DNA of 64,000 nucleotides from Paraburkholderia sediminicola (lineage in GTDB: Bacteria; Pseudomonadota; Gammaproteobacteria; Burkholderiales; Burkholderiaceae): assembly GCF_902859805.1 (NCBI RefSeq), contig NZ_CADIKC010000019.1, positions 1-64,000 on the forward strand, in the 5' to 3' direction. Made by a program: the position numbers and the translations under genes. Positions within the stretch are counted from its first letter, which is position 1; each line of letters starts with the position of its first letter. Below the pieces are notes generated by a model, which was not told the origin of the DNA, searched no databases, and saw only the letters and a program-made list of their open reading frames with translations. Shown here one piece after another: positions 54,292 to 62,343 of this stretch.

Positions 54292-54906
54292 TCATTGGAT
54301 TGTGATGACTGCGCGCCGGTTCATGCGATTGGGAACACCATCTGCCGTGGGCACCAGTGGCTCGCGCTTGCCCCGGGCCGCGGTCTCTATTTGCTGGGCA
54401 GGAATGCCTTGCTTGATCAGGAACGCTGCAACCGTCTTCGCCCGCTGCATGGAGAGTTGGTCATTGAATTCCTGAGAGCCCGCCAGATCAGTATGACCGA
54501 CCACCACGAGCTGCGGCGCGGGCCACGTCGCCAGGACGGCTTTTAGCTGTTTGACCGTGGCCGACGACTCAGGGGCCAATTCGGTGGCGGAATCAAAGAG
54601 AAAAAAGATCGTAAATGCCATGGGGCGAGGCGGCCGGGCCGCAAGTAGCTGCCCGTATCGTGTCTCCACAGTGGATTGGCTATCCATCGTTTTTTCGATG
54701 GCGCCTCCCCTGGTGACGTCGACCCCAGCGTAGGCCTTGTCAATCTTCTGTTCTCCGGTGGCGCTGTGGACAATGACCGCGCCGACTTTACCGTCAGGAT
54801 CCGGCAATAGAATAATTTTGTCCGGCGTGCTGCACCCGGCGAGGAAAGGCAGCAGGACGCATGCCGCGGCAAAGGCCAGCCCGTAATGTCGAATTGCAGC
54901 CTTCAC
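54292..54906 (-). CDS. OmpA-family lipoprotein
   Basis: A 204-aa cell-envelope lipoprotein. The lipobox is LAGC (Cys25). The C-terminal OmpA-like peptidoglycan-binding domain has FFLFDSATELAPES, VVVGHTDLAGSQEFNDQLSMQRAKTVAAFLIKQG and NRMNRRAVI. The middle segment (about 26-85) is unique. It would tether the outer membrane to the wall. It lies 23 bases before the CHASE2 gene and nine bases after the FecR-domain gene. Confidence 0.9.
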   Translation of the reverse strand: MKAAIRHYGLAFAAACVLLPFLAGCSTPDKIILLPDPDGKVGAVIVHSATGEQKIDKAYAGVDVTRGGAIEKTMDSQSTVETRYGQLLAARPPRPMAFTIFFLFDSATELAPESSATVKQLKAVLATWPAPQLVVVGHTDLAGSQEFNDQLSMQRAKTVAAFLIKQGIPAQQIETAARGKREPLVPTADGVPNRMNRRAVITIQ

Positions 54907-54915
54907 CGTGCCCCC

Positions 54916-55368
54916 TTATTTATCGCCGACTTCGATGATGAATTCGGTGCCGCGCACGCCCAGCGTGGTAGTCGGCGTGCTGAAGCGGACCGCATCAGGA
55001 TTCGCCTTCGCCAACTTCCCGGAAATCACAGCCAGGGAACCGCGTTTGATGGAGGCGTCGAGCACTCCGTCATGGGTCGTGGTGTTGAACGCGAATTTGT
55101 TGAGATCGAGGATGGTGTTTGCGCCGGCAGAGAGTTGGGTGGTGTCACGCAGCGTGATACCGACAGAAGATTCCGGACCGGTCACGATGCGATCGCTGCC
55201 GTAAACCTCGCTGCCGATGGCCGCACCCGAACTTCCTCCAGCCCGTTCGATCTGCACCGTGCCCTTAAGGGTCTTCACGACGCCGGCAGCATCGGCGGCA
55301 AGTACATTCGCGGCAGCCATGCACCCGCAGGCAAGAATCAAGGCATATCTGATGGTTCGAAGACGCAT
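54916..55368 (-). CDS. FecR-domain periplasmic protein
   Basis: A 150-aa exported protein: a signal peptide (ALILACGCMAAANVLA) is followed by a FecR domain, seen in LKGTVQIERAGG, IGSEVYGSDRIVTGPESSVGITLRD, GVLDASIKRGSLAVISGKL and TPTTTLGVRGTEFIIEV. The frame is open to 55584, but the ATG at 55368 has AGGTG upstream and gives the signal peptide. It heads the FecR/OmpA/CHASE2 operon. The ligand is unknown; no siderophore genes are near, so the classic FecR role is unlikely. Confidence 0.88.
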   Translation of the reverse strand: MRLRTIRYALILACGCMAAANVLAADAAGVVKTLKGTVQIERAGGSSGAAIGSEVYGSDRIVTGPESSVGITLRDTTQLSAGANTILDLNKFAFNTTTHDGVLDASIKRGSLAVISGKLAKANPDAVRFSTPTTTLGVRGTEFIIEVGDK

Positions 55369-55674
55369 CGGTGGCACCTGATTGCGTAAAGTTGCTTTCC
55401 GCAGAGTAGCGCGGGGCCCCGATGTCGACCTGGTGTTGTGAGCGATCATTCCCCCATTGCTCGGAGAGCTGGGGCTTGTGAAGGACATGCAGAAATACGG
55501 CTTTCGGGTGTCCGGTGGTGATCTGTCTGCCGCATCGAACAGAATATGATCCCGATTCAGATGACTCTGTGCGCTTCCGCGCATTTCGCCCCAGACACTT
55601 CTTTGGCAGCCGGCTAACGGCTATCGACCGTAAATGGGCGGTTGGACGCATTCGCCCCACCGTTGCACTCAATG
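55369..55674. other. Intergenic region upstream of the FecR operon
   Basis: About 300 bases between the FecR operon start and the stop of the next minus-strand gene. It should contain the promoter of the FecR/OmpA/CHASE2 operon. I see no gene or distinct repeat. Confidence 0.4.
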
Positions 55675-57327
55675 CTATCTGGCGTCGTGCTGCAGATATT
55701 TGTGAGCGAACGCGATCGCCATGCTGCCTTCGCCGACCGCTGAAGCGACCCGCTTGACCGGGCTTAATCTCACATCCCCACAGGCAAACACGCCGGGAAC
55801 ACTCGATTCGAGTAGGTAGGGGTCCCGGCTATGGGACCAGCGTCCTGCCTTGACGACGTCGTCGCCGGTAAGAACATATCCGCGCACATCGCGCGCGATT
55901 TCCGTCGGCAACCACTCGGTCTCTGCGTCTGCGCCAATGAACACGAACAATCCGCCACAGTCGTGCCGACGCACCTCTGTGCTCAGCCCATCGCGTATGT
56001 CGATCGCTGTCAGATGGGTATCGCCGTGTGCGCCGACAACTTCCGATTGCAGTTGCACCGCTACGTTTGACTTCCCGCGAAGCTGCTCGACCAGATAGCG
56101 AGACATGCTCTTCTCAAGCGAATCGCCTCTCAAGATGAGCGTAACCATGCGCGCATGATTGGCAAAGTACAAAGCGGCCTGGCCTGCCGAGTTTCCACCG
56201 CCGATCAGATAGACGTCGAGTCCGTGAGTCGCGTTCGCTTCGCTGCGCGAGGCGCCGTAGTAAATTCCTTTACCGATAAACCGGTCGAAGCCGTCGATCT
56301 CGAGGCGGCGCCACGTGACGCCAGTCGCAAGAATGATCGTTCGCGCACGGATGACGTCGCCCCCGTCGAGGTGAACGTTACGCCCATCGACATCGATTCG
56401 AGCGACAGACCGTGTCACCAGAATCTCTGCACCCAGCCGCCTTGCCTGCTGCAGTGCACGGCTCGCGAGTTCGTCGCCCGACACGCCGTTGGGAAAGCCG
56501 AGGTAATTCTCAATGCGCGAGGACGTCCCGGCTTGCCCGCCTGGCGCTTCGCGCTCCACCACCACAGTGCGCAAGCCTTCCGACGCGCCATACACTGCCG
56601 CAGCGAGACCGGCCGGGCCGCCACCAATGATCATCGTGTCGTATTCGGCAAGGCGGGGCTGCGTCTGCAGACCCAGCAACCCGGCGAGTTCGCGCGTCGC
56701 AGGGCGGCAAAGCACCGTCCCGTCGACCAGCCGCACCGCCGGACAATCCTCCTCTGACGGACAGTTTCCAGGCCAGCGTGCCGGCAGTTCGGACGCATCG
56801 GGCGTCATCCAGTCGCAACTGATCTGGTTGCGGGCCAGGAACTGGCGCAACGCGGTACAAGCGGTGTCCCAGCGATTGCCAACCATGGTCACGCGGGGTT
56901 TGGGCGGCTCGGCGGAGAGGCCCTGCAGTCCGCCGATGCGCTCGCGCGCGAGGGCGCCCATTTTCAACGCAATTTCCGGCGATGCGGCGGCGAGTGTGTA
57001 GTAATGCTGAGCGTCGACGCGCATGACACGCGACGGCTCAGCGGCCCGATAGGCGCCCGGAAACGGGGAGCTCAGTGCGAGCGGCACTTCGCCGAAAATG
57101 GTTCCGGGTAGACGCCATCCTAGCGTGCGCTCGATTCCGTCGAACGTCTTGATGACTTCGATCTTGCCGGACAGAACGGCGTACAACGCGCGCTCTCCAC
57201 CTTCATGGACCGCGAATTCACCCGCGCATAGATGGAGGTCCGCGCACGCATGCGCGAGATGCTCCAGTTCATTGTCAGGGAGTGCTGAAAACAGTGGGAC
57301 TGTCCGGATGTCGTCGATTGTCAGCAT
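55675..57327 (-). CDS. Cyclic-nucleotide-binding domain fused to thioredoxin-reductase-like flavoprotein
   Basis: A 550-aa cytoplasmic fusion. Residues 1-130 form a CNMP-binding domain (VPLFSALPDNELEHLAHACADLHLCAGEFAVHEGG, GTIFGEVPLAL). Residues 145-220 resemble a glutaredoxin/thioredoxin fold without a CxxC. From about 230 there is an FAD/NADPH module (IIGGGPAGLAAAVYGASEG, LIGGGNSAGQAALYFA, FACGDVR). The position of the redox-active CxxC of thioredoxin reductase reads YYGASRSEA, so no Cys pair is present. ATG 57327 is preferred to a TTG 12 bases upstream. It is probably a nucleotide-regulated NADPH oxidoreductase; the acceptor is unknown. Confidence 0.9.
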   Translation of the reverse strand: MLTIDDIRTVPLFSALPDNELEHLAHACADLHLCAGEFAVHEGGERALYAVLSGKIEVIKTFDGIERTLGWRLPGTIFGEVPLALSSPFPGAYRAAEPSRVMRVDAQHYYTLAAASPEIALKMGALARERIGGLQGLSAEPPKPRVTMVGNRWDTACTALRQFLARNQISCDWMTPDASELPARWPGNCPSEEDCPAVRLVDGTVLCRPATRELAGLLGLQTQPRLAEYDTMIIGGGPAGLAAAVYGASEGLRTVVVEREAPGGQAGTSSRIENYLGFPNGVSGDELASRALQQARRLGAEILVTRSVARIDVDGRNVHLDGGDVIRARTIILATGVTWRRLEIDGFDRFIGKGIYYGASRSEANATHGLDVYLIGGGNSAGQAALYFANHARMVTLILRGDSLEKSMSRYLVEQLRGKSNVAVQLQSEVVGAHGDTHLTAIDIRDGLSTEVRRHDCGGLFVFIGADAETEWLPTEIARDVRGYVLTGDDVVKAGRWSHSRDPYLLESSVPGVFACGDVRLSPVKRVASAVGEGSMAIAFAHKYLQHDAR

Positions 57328-57583
57328 GGCTTCGTCCAAACAGGCAAGTGAGATGAAGCTCGGTCCAGGAGCTTTCGGGTTGTCTGTCTGACAAAAAGGA
57401 CATGCACAAGCACACCGCTCAGCTACCTAAGGTTCGATGCGAGGTGGGCAGAACGCCGTTAGTCTTCCCTCGTCGAACGCACTGATACTGCTCGAACGGT
57501 TACGCGAACGAATACCACAACCGCACTACGGACATCAGGCAGACGTACCCAGTATATGACCTCCGGATGCGAATCCATCGTTG

Positions 57584-57718
57584 CGTCGCGTGCATGATGC
57601 AGAACTGCGTTGGCGTGGCATCGATTTCCGACTGATGCGGCTCGTAAAGCTGTGAGATGTACCGCGCACCCTCGCGAAAACCAAAGCAATCATCGTGTTC
57701 GTGTGACTGAGTATGCAT
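57584..57718 (-). pseudogene. Remnant of a MarR-family regulator gene (N-terminal part)
   Basis: From an ATG at 57718 the frame reads MHTQSHEHDDCFGFREGARYISQLY, then EPHQSEIDATPTQFCIMHAT. This resembles the dimerisation and first DNA-binding helices of MarR proteins (an LYxxHLAPxGLTxTQFxIL-like pattern). The translation then loses resemblance, and no winged-helix core follows in any frame. It looks like a decayed fragment. Being short, chance similarity cannot be excluded. Confidence 0.4.
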
Positions 57719-57749
57719 GGCGATGAAACCCATGCTCGAGTCTGGCAGG

Positions 57750-58256
57750 TTACGGACGCGAGAGGTGCGCCGCCTTCTCGATAACCTTCTCCAGCTTGAC
57801 GTCGAGTTCGTTGGCGACCTTGTCCACGTCAGCATTCACAAATGTCCCGAGAAGCGAAGACGGCCGATCGAACTCAATGCGAATCGTGCTCTCACTGACT
57901 TCATAAATCAAAACATTGAACGGGACGTAAAGACCGGCACGAATGTCGTGTCGTGTCATTTGAATTGCCACTCGCGGGTTGCCCATCGTATATCGGATCG
58001 CCTTACGCGGTTGCTCCCCAATCAACCGGAATCCAACTCCGTGATTGAGAGAACCGAAGATCATCAGATTCTGCTCGCCTTCCATCTTCTTGATGGCCTC
58101 ATCCATAAGGCTCGGATCATTGGCGAACGATGCCGCGAGCGCAAGATCGAATTTGCCCAAAATCTTCTCGAAATTGCGGGTAAAACTGTCGTACGCGACG
58201 TCGATATCGACTGTCTGATGCACGATCTGCACTGAACTTGCTGTACCAATTTTCAT
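57750..58256 (-). CDS. DUF302 domain protein
   Basis: A 168-aa cytoplasmic protein. The DUF302 fold is recognised by FEKILGKFDLAL, then NLMIFGSLNHGVGFRLIGEQPRKAIRYTMGNPRVAIQMTRHDIRAGLYVPFNVLIYE, and FDRPSSLLGTF. No catalytic site is described for the family. ATG 58256 (with AAGGA eight bases upstream) and GTG 58259 are both possible starts. It is in line with the hydrolase and TetR genes upstream and may belong to their transcript. Confidence 0.85.
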   Translation of the reverse strand: MKIGTASSVQIVHQTVDIDVAYDSFTRNFEKILGKFDLALAASFANDPSLMDEAIKKMEGEQNLMIFGSLNHGVGFRLIGEQPRKAIRYTMGNPRVAIQMTRHDIRAGLYVPFNVLIYEVSESTIRIEFDRPSSLLGTFVNADVDKVANELDVKLEKVIEKAAHLSRP

Positions 58257-58309
58257 CACTGCATTCCTTTTCCTGACAATAAGACGTTGTTTCGATCACG
58301 CATGGCGCG

Positions 58310-59227
58310 CTAGCCGACCATTGATGCCGACGGCTTCTCCGGCACAGACTGGGAATCGCCTCCCGATATGAAGTCGACAACGAGCCGTATGGCATCGGGC
58401 GCTCCCAGGATCCGGAAATGACCCCATCCAGCCAGAGGGGAAACCCGCGCGCCTTTGATAAGGCGGGCATAACTTTCACCGTGCCCAAAAGGCACCACGC
58501 TGTCGGCTGGGTCATGAATCACGAGCGTGTCTGCCTGAATGCTGGGTGCGATGCGGCCGACGCTAACTTCGGAAAACGATCGGCCGTAGTGCTGCTCTAG
58601 CCAGATCTGTACGGCGTCTGTGAACTTGCTGGACATGCCTAGCATGGCCGCAAATTTTTCCAGGAACACTCGCGGGTTGTTCGGAGGCGCAATCAGTACC
58701 AGCTTCACCGCAGTGCTACGTGTGTGTGCAAGGCTGCATGCAGCGGCGGCCCCGCCGAGAGAGTGACCCACTACCGCCGACAGCGTGGGTAAGGTCGCGA
58801 GCAGTTCCAGGGTGGTGTCGATGAAACCCGACAACGACGCACGGCGGCCGGCACTACGTCCATGTCCGCGATGATCCAGCGCGACGACTGAATAGCCGTT
58901 TGCTAGCAACGGTGCAATGAAGGACGCGAACTGCAGGGCCCAGCCATTCCATCCGTGGATCAACACGACCGTCGGTTGCGTCGCGGGATTGCCCCATTCG
59001 TAGAGCGTCACGGCGCCGCTTGCGAGCGGCACCTCCCGTAGCAAGGGTGCCGGGATGTCGGCCGGCGCGTCCAGGTTGGCCCGTTTCGGCCGGACAGGTG
59101 TACTGAAAAGTGCAGCGGCCCCAGCGGCTGCACGACGCGGTGAAACCAGCGCACCGACCTTGAAGCGCAATCTATGGAAAGCGAGAATAAAAGACCGAAT
59201 GGTCTCTTTTTTGAGGTGCTTGAGCAT
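58310..59227 (-). CDS. Alpha/beta hydrolase
   Basis: A 305-aa hydrolase. The nucleophile elbow is VVGHSLGGAAA (Ser), with VLIHGWNGWALQFASFIAPLLANGYSVVALDHRGHGRS around the oxyanion strand. VIHDPADSVVPFGHG carries the Asp, and GWGHFRIL the His. It is probably an esterase or lipase-like enzyme of unknown substrate. ATG 59227 has GGAAG eight bases upstream; in-frame alternatives are ATG 59242 and TTG 59251. It starts 20 bases after the TetR stop, so the pair is one transcript. A second copy of the TetR operator motif lies within codons 8-12. Confidence 0.88.
   Translation of the reverse strand: MLKHLKKETIRSFILAFHRLRFKVGALVSPRRAAAGAAALFSTPVRPKRANLDAPADIPAPLLREVPLASGAVTLYEWGNPATQPTVVLIHGWNGWALQFASFIAPLLANGYSVVALDHRGHGRSAGRRASLSGFIDTTLELLATLPTLSAVVGHSLGGAAAACSLAHTRSTAVKLVLIAPPNNPRVFLEKFAAMLGMSSKFTDAVQIWLEQHYGRSFSEVSVGRIAPSIQADTLVIHDPADSVVPFGHGESYARLIKGARVSPLAGWGHFRILGAPDAIRLVVDFISGGDSQSVPEKPSASMVG
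59192..59205. promoter_or_regulatory. Operator-like inverted repeat inside the alpha/beta hydrolase gene
   Basis: AGACCGAATGGTCT has perfect five-base arms with a four-base spacer, in the first codons of the hydrolase gene. It matches the site near the TetR start (GACCGATTGGTC at 59841) and the NemR-type box. It could act as an internal roadblock. Confidence 0.5.
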
Positions 59228-59247
59228 GACATGGACTTCCATATCGA

Positions 59248-59826
59248 TCAATTGGTCAGGCGATCGAAGAGTTGCAATGCGTTGCGATTGGCATCGCCGT
59301 GGTTAAGGAGGCGTTGTTCGACTTGCGCCGCGCTTTTCAATCCGATCATTAGCATGACCAAAGCCTCCGGGCTTAGCCCCGAGGGCAGTTGAGACGCCTC
59401 CTGTGCCTTTTGGGCCTGGCGTATCAGATAGGTGTGCCAGCGGGACCATGCGCCGTGCAGGTGTTCGCGCACATTGCTGTCCAGATCGTCGAATTCGTGT
59501 TGTGCGCTGAGAATGGGGCATCCGCCCGGCAAACCGGCGCTCTCGGGCCACTTGAGCCAGCATTCCATGGTTGCGCGCAACCTCGGCAAGCCGCTGGGCG
59601 CTTTCAGCGTCGGCTCGAAAACATGCTGCTGAAAACGCGTGAATGCGCGTTCCAGCACTGAGATCTGAAGATGCTCCTTGCTCGGAAAGTGACGCAGCAA
59701 GCCGCCCTTGGAACGGCCAGCCGCAGCCGCCACCGGCCCCAGTGTGAGCTGCGCGATGCCGGTGAGGCTCGCTTCTTGCAATGCCGCGTCCAGTACTGCG
59801 TCGCGTGTGATTTCACTTTTTCCCAT
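59248..59826 (-). CDS. TetR-family transcriptional regulator
   Basis: A 192-aa repressor. The N-terminal HTH is TRDAVLDAALQEASLTGIAQLTLGPVAAAAGRSKGGLLRHFPSKEHL. The C-terminal domain (TetR_C_6-like, with ATMECWLKWPESAGLPGGCPILSAQHEFDDLD) has one Cys, which may be redox or electrophile sensing as in NemR-like proteins. The frame is open to 59934, but ATG 59826 gives the normal N-terminus. An operator-like GACCGATTGGTC lies just upstream of the start. It is co-oriented with the hydrolase gene and divergent from the SDR gene at 60112. Confidence 0.9.
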   Translation of the reverse strand: MGKSEITRDAVLDAALQEASLTGIAQLTLGPVAAAAGRSKGGLLRHFPSKEHLQISVLERAFTRFQQHVFEPTLKAPSGLPRLRATMECWLKWPESAGLPGGCPILSAQHEFDDLDSNVREHLHGAWSRWHTYLIRQAQKAQEASQLPSGLSPEALVMLMIGLKSAAQVEQRLLNHGDANRNALQLFDRLTN

Positions 59827-59840
59827 CGACACACTATAGC

Positions 59841-59852
59841 GACCGATTGGTC
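59841..59852. promoter_or_regulatory. Probable TetR operator
   Basis: GACCGATTGGTC (arms GACC and GGTC, four-base spacer; with flanking bases CGACC/GGTCT) lies 15 bases upstream of the TetR start codon, where it would mediate autorepression. It resembles the NemR box (TAGACC-N4-GGTCTA). Confidence 0.65.
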
Positions 59853-60111
59853 TTTTTTCAATCTTAATTTCTTGTCTGATTAATAAACGGAATCGGGGCA
59901 CGCAGGCGGCCCATGCAAGCCTCCTGTCATTCACAAAAACTGAGTGATAGGACCATGTTTTAGGCCTTTCGGTCGTCGGGACTGAAGCCTATATTGCTTT
60001 CACTGGCCGACGGTGGCGCACCGATTACACGTACGTGAACCTCCTGGCGGCATCCGACGTTCAAGACCCGATGTCGCAATTTTTGATTCATCTATTGAAA
60101 GGAAATCACTC

Positions 60112-60903
60112 ATGAACCTGAATCTGACAGGCAAACTCGCATTGGTGAGCGGCAGCACCGCCGGCATCGGTCTCGCTATCGCCAGCACGTTGGCGCAGGA
60201 GGGCGCTCGCGTGATCGTGAACGGCCGCTCTCAGTCTTCTGTGGATGACGTGGTCGCGAAGCTGAAAGCGGAGACGGGCACCGACGTCCAAGGATTTGCG
60301 GGCGATCTCAGTACTGCTGCTTCAGCAGAAGAGCTCGCGCGACGCTATCCGGATGTGGAAATTCTGGTCAACAACCTGGGCATCTTCGAGCCCAAGCCGT
60401 TTGAAGAAATCCCCGACGCGGACTGGCAGCGGTTCTTCGACGTGAATGTCTTGAGTGGGGTACGCCTCGCTCGCCTGTTTTTGCCTGCGATGAGGCGGGC
60501 CAACTGGGGGCGCATCATTTTCATTTCGAGCGAAAGCGGGGTGCAGATTCCAGCTGAAATGATCCACTACGGGATGACGAAAACCGCGCAGCTGGCGGTC
60601 GCGCGCGGGCTCGCCGAAGCCGTTGCCGGCACGGGCATTACAGTCAATAGCGTGCTGCCGGGGCCAACGAAATCGCGGGGAGTGGGTGAATTCGTGGAGA
60701 CTCTTGCAAAGGCCGACGGCAAATCGTTTGAAGCGTTCGAAAAAGAGTTCTTCGAGAAGGTCCGTCCCACATCGCTCATCAAGCGATTTAGTTCGCCGCA
60801 GGAAGTCGCGTCGCTCGTGGCCTATATCGCCAGTCCGCTTTCGTCGGCCACGACGGGCGCTGCGTTGCGGGCCGACGGGGGCGTTATAAAGAGCGCCTTC
60901 TAG
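60112..60903 (+). CDS. Short-chain dehydrogenase/reductase
   Basis: A 263-aa SDR. VSGSTAGIGLAIASTLA (residues 11-27) binds the cofactor, VNNLGIFEP is the NNAG equivalent, and ISSESGVQIPAEMIHYGMTKTAQ holds Ser, Tyr and Lys. SVLPGPTKSRGV follows, and ALRADGGVIKSAF ends the protein. AAAGGAAA lies eight bases before the ATG; the frame upstream of it is a shadow. It is divergent from TetR and probably part of its regulon. The substrate is unknown. Confidence 0.9.
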   Translation: MNLNLTGKLALVSGSTAGIGLAIASTLAQEGARVIVNGRSQSSVDDVVAKLKAETGTDVQGFAGDLSTAASAEELARRYPDVEILVNNLGIFEPKPFEEIPDADWQRFFDVNVLSGVRLARLFLPAMRRANWGRIIFISSESGVQIPAEMIHYGMTKTAQLAVARGLAEAVAGTGITVNSVLPGPTKSRGVGEFVETLAKADGKSFEAFEKEFFEKVRPTSLIKRFSSPQEVASLVAYIASPLSSATTGAALRADGGVIKSAF

Positions 60904-60909
60904 ACTCAT

Positions 60910-60926
60910 GCCGGCATCGGGCCGGC
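60910..60926. terminator. Terminator between convergent genes
   Basis: GCCGGC (60910-60915) pairs with GCCGGC (60921-60926) around ATCGG, followed by TTGTTT. It lies six bases after the SDR stop and before the convergent hydrolase stop. The stem is short but GC-only. Confidence 0.6.
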
Positions 60927-60943
60927 TTGTTTGGTTAAGCGGG

Positions 60944-61858
60944 TCATCCGAAGAATTCATTGAGATGCCGCACGGTTTCTTCCGGCTGCTCATCTGGAAT
61001 CCAGTGCCCGGTATTGGGCAGCTTTAACACTGTCGCGTCGGGGGCAGCCGTGCCAAGGAAAGCGGCGAGGAAGTCGTAGCTGATACCACCTAGCCCGAGC
61101 ACCGGCATGGTCAGCGGCGCATAGCCGCCAGCATCGGCGATGTCCGTTGCAAAGGAGGAGAACCAGCTGTTGGCTGCACGTAACGCATCCGCGCTGTCGT
61201 ATGCTGCCGCATACACCGCGCGGTCGTGCGCGGTGATTGCTGTCTTGTCGGCTGCCAGGTAGTCGAACAGCCAATCCTGCACGATGCCGTAGCGGCCGGC
61301 GAACACTCGTTCTGACAGCCCAGGAATCTGGTTGAAAGCAAACCACCACGGATGTACCGCGCGTGCCGGATTCTCCAGATCGTAGGTACCCGGCGCTGGA
61401 AGCAGAGGAATCTGCTCGAATACCGCGAATGGATGCGGCGAGTCCATCATCACCAGCTTACGCGTCGCCTCTGGATGGTTAGCGGCAAAACTGTAGGCCA
61501 CCATAGCGCCGACATCGTTGCCGGCGATATTCACCGGGCCCAGGTCAAGCTGGGATACGAGGGCGTAGATGTCCGACGCCATGGTCTTCTTGTCGTAGCC
61601 GTCGTCGGGTTTGTCCGAGCCGCCCATGCCGCGAAAGTCGATGGCGATCACGCGATAGCGTTCGGCGAGCGGCGGTAGTACGCGCCTGAATTCCCACCAG
61701 GTCTGCGGCCAGCTCGGCAGCAGGATCAGCGGGGCGCCGGTGCCACCTTCCACGTAGTGCAGGCGGATACCGTCGACTTCAGCGTAAGCGTTCGTGAAAC
61801 CTGGCAGCGTTGCGACAAGGTCGGCGTCGTTGATCGGACCGAGTGATGAAGGAGGCAT
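60944..61858 (-). CDS. Alpha/beta hydrolase, epoxide hydrolase/haloalkane dehalogenase type
   Basis: A 304-aa hydrolase. The nucleophile elbow is AGNDVGAMVAY with Asp as nucleophile, which separates it from Ser esterases and points to epoxide hydrolase or dehalogenase-like chemistry. LLPSWPQTWWEFRRVLPPLAERYRVIAIDFRGMGGSDKP is the usual N-terminal segment, and NTGHWIPDEQPEETV holds the catalytic His. ATG 61858 has AGGAG five bases upstream. It follows the NTF2-like gene by eight bases, so they are one operon, divergent from an AraC regulator. Confidence 0.9.
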   Translation of the reverse strand: MPPSSLGPINDADLVATLPGFTNAYAEVDGIRLHYVEGGTGAPLILLPSWPQTWWEFRRVLPPLAERYRVIAIDFRGMGGSDKPDDGYDKKTMASDIYALVSQLDLGPVNIAGNDVGAMVAYSFAANHPEATRKLVMMDSPHPFAVFEQIPLLPAPGTYDLENPARAVHPWWFAFNQIPGLSERVFAGRYGIVQDWLFDYLAADKTAITAHDRAVYAAAYDSADALRAANSWFSSFATDIADAGGYAPLTMPVLGLGGISYDFLAAFLGTAAPDATVLKLPNTGHWIPDEQPEETVRHLNEFFG

Positions 61859-61866
61859 GTGATCTC

Positions 61867-62232
61867 CTAGAACATTGTGTTGGCGTTCCTGGAAACGGCG
61901 GGTACCGGCTGCAATACGTCCCAATGCTCCACTATCTTGCCGTCGGCATCGAAGCGGAAAATGTCGACACCCGCAGTTTCCTGACCGGCCCATTCCAGGT
62001 AGCGCACGTGCACAAAAGCAAGATCGCCATCTATCGCAATGCGTTTAACCTCGCATGGAATGCGCCCGGCCTGTTTGATGTAGCCCAGGATGTCGTCGAG
62101 CCCATCTGGAAAAAGCGGGTTGTGCTGAATGTATGGCCCGCTCACGAAACCCGGATACAGGTCCGCCTCGCCCTTGTTAAAGATCTTGCCGTAGATAGTG
62201 TCAAGCACTTGCAGGACGTGATCCCTGTTCAT
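61867..62232 (-). CDS. NTF2-like/SnoaL-like polyketide-cyclase-fold protein
   Basis: A 121-aa single-domain protein of the NTF2 fold. VLDTIYGKIFNKGEADLYPGFVSGPYIQHNPLFPDGLDDILGYI and RYLEWAGQETAGVDIFRFDADGKIVEHWDVLQPVP are the typical cone-barrel strands. HWDVLQPVP is a frequent end motif. ATG 62232 has GGAGG seven bases upstream. Many relatives are small enzymes or binding proteins; no function can be assigned. It is the first gene of a two-gene operon with the epoxide-hydrolase-like enzyme. Confidence 0.87.
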   Translation of the reverse strand: MNRDHVLQVLDTIYGKIFNKGEADLYPGFVSGPYIQHNPLFPDGLDDILGYIKQAGRIPCEVKRIAIDGDLAFVHVRYLEWAGQETAGVDIFRFDADGKIVEHWDVLQPVPAVSRNANTMF

Positions 62233-62343
62233 GATTTCGCCTCCGTGTTTTGTAGCCCTCATTGGAAATGTTCTGCGGGAGATGATCCATACCTATCCGG
62301 TGCTAAAACATAGCAGTTCGTCTCATTCTGCTAGGATAGGGTC

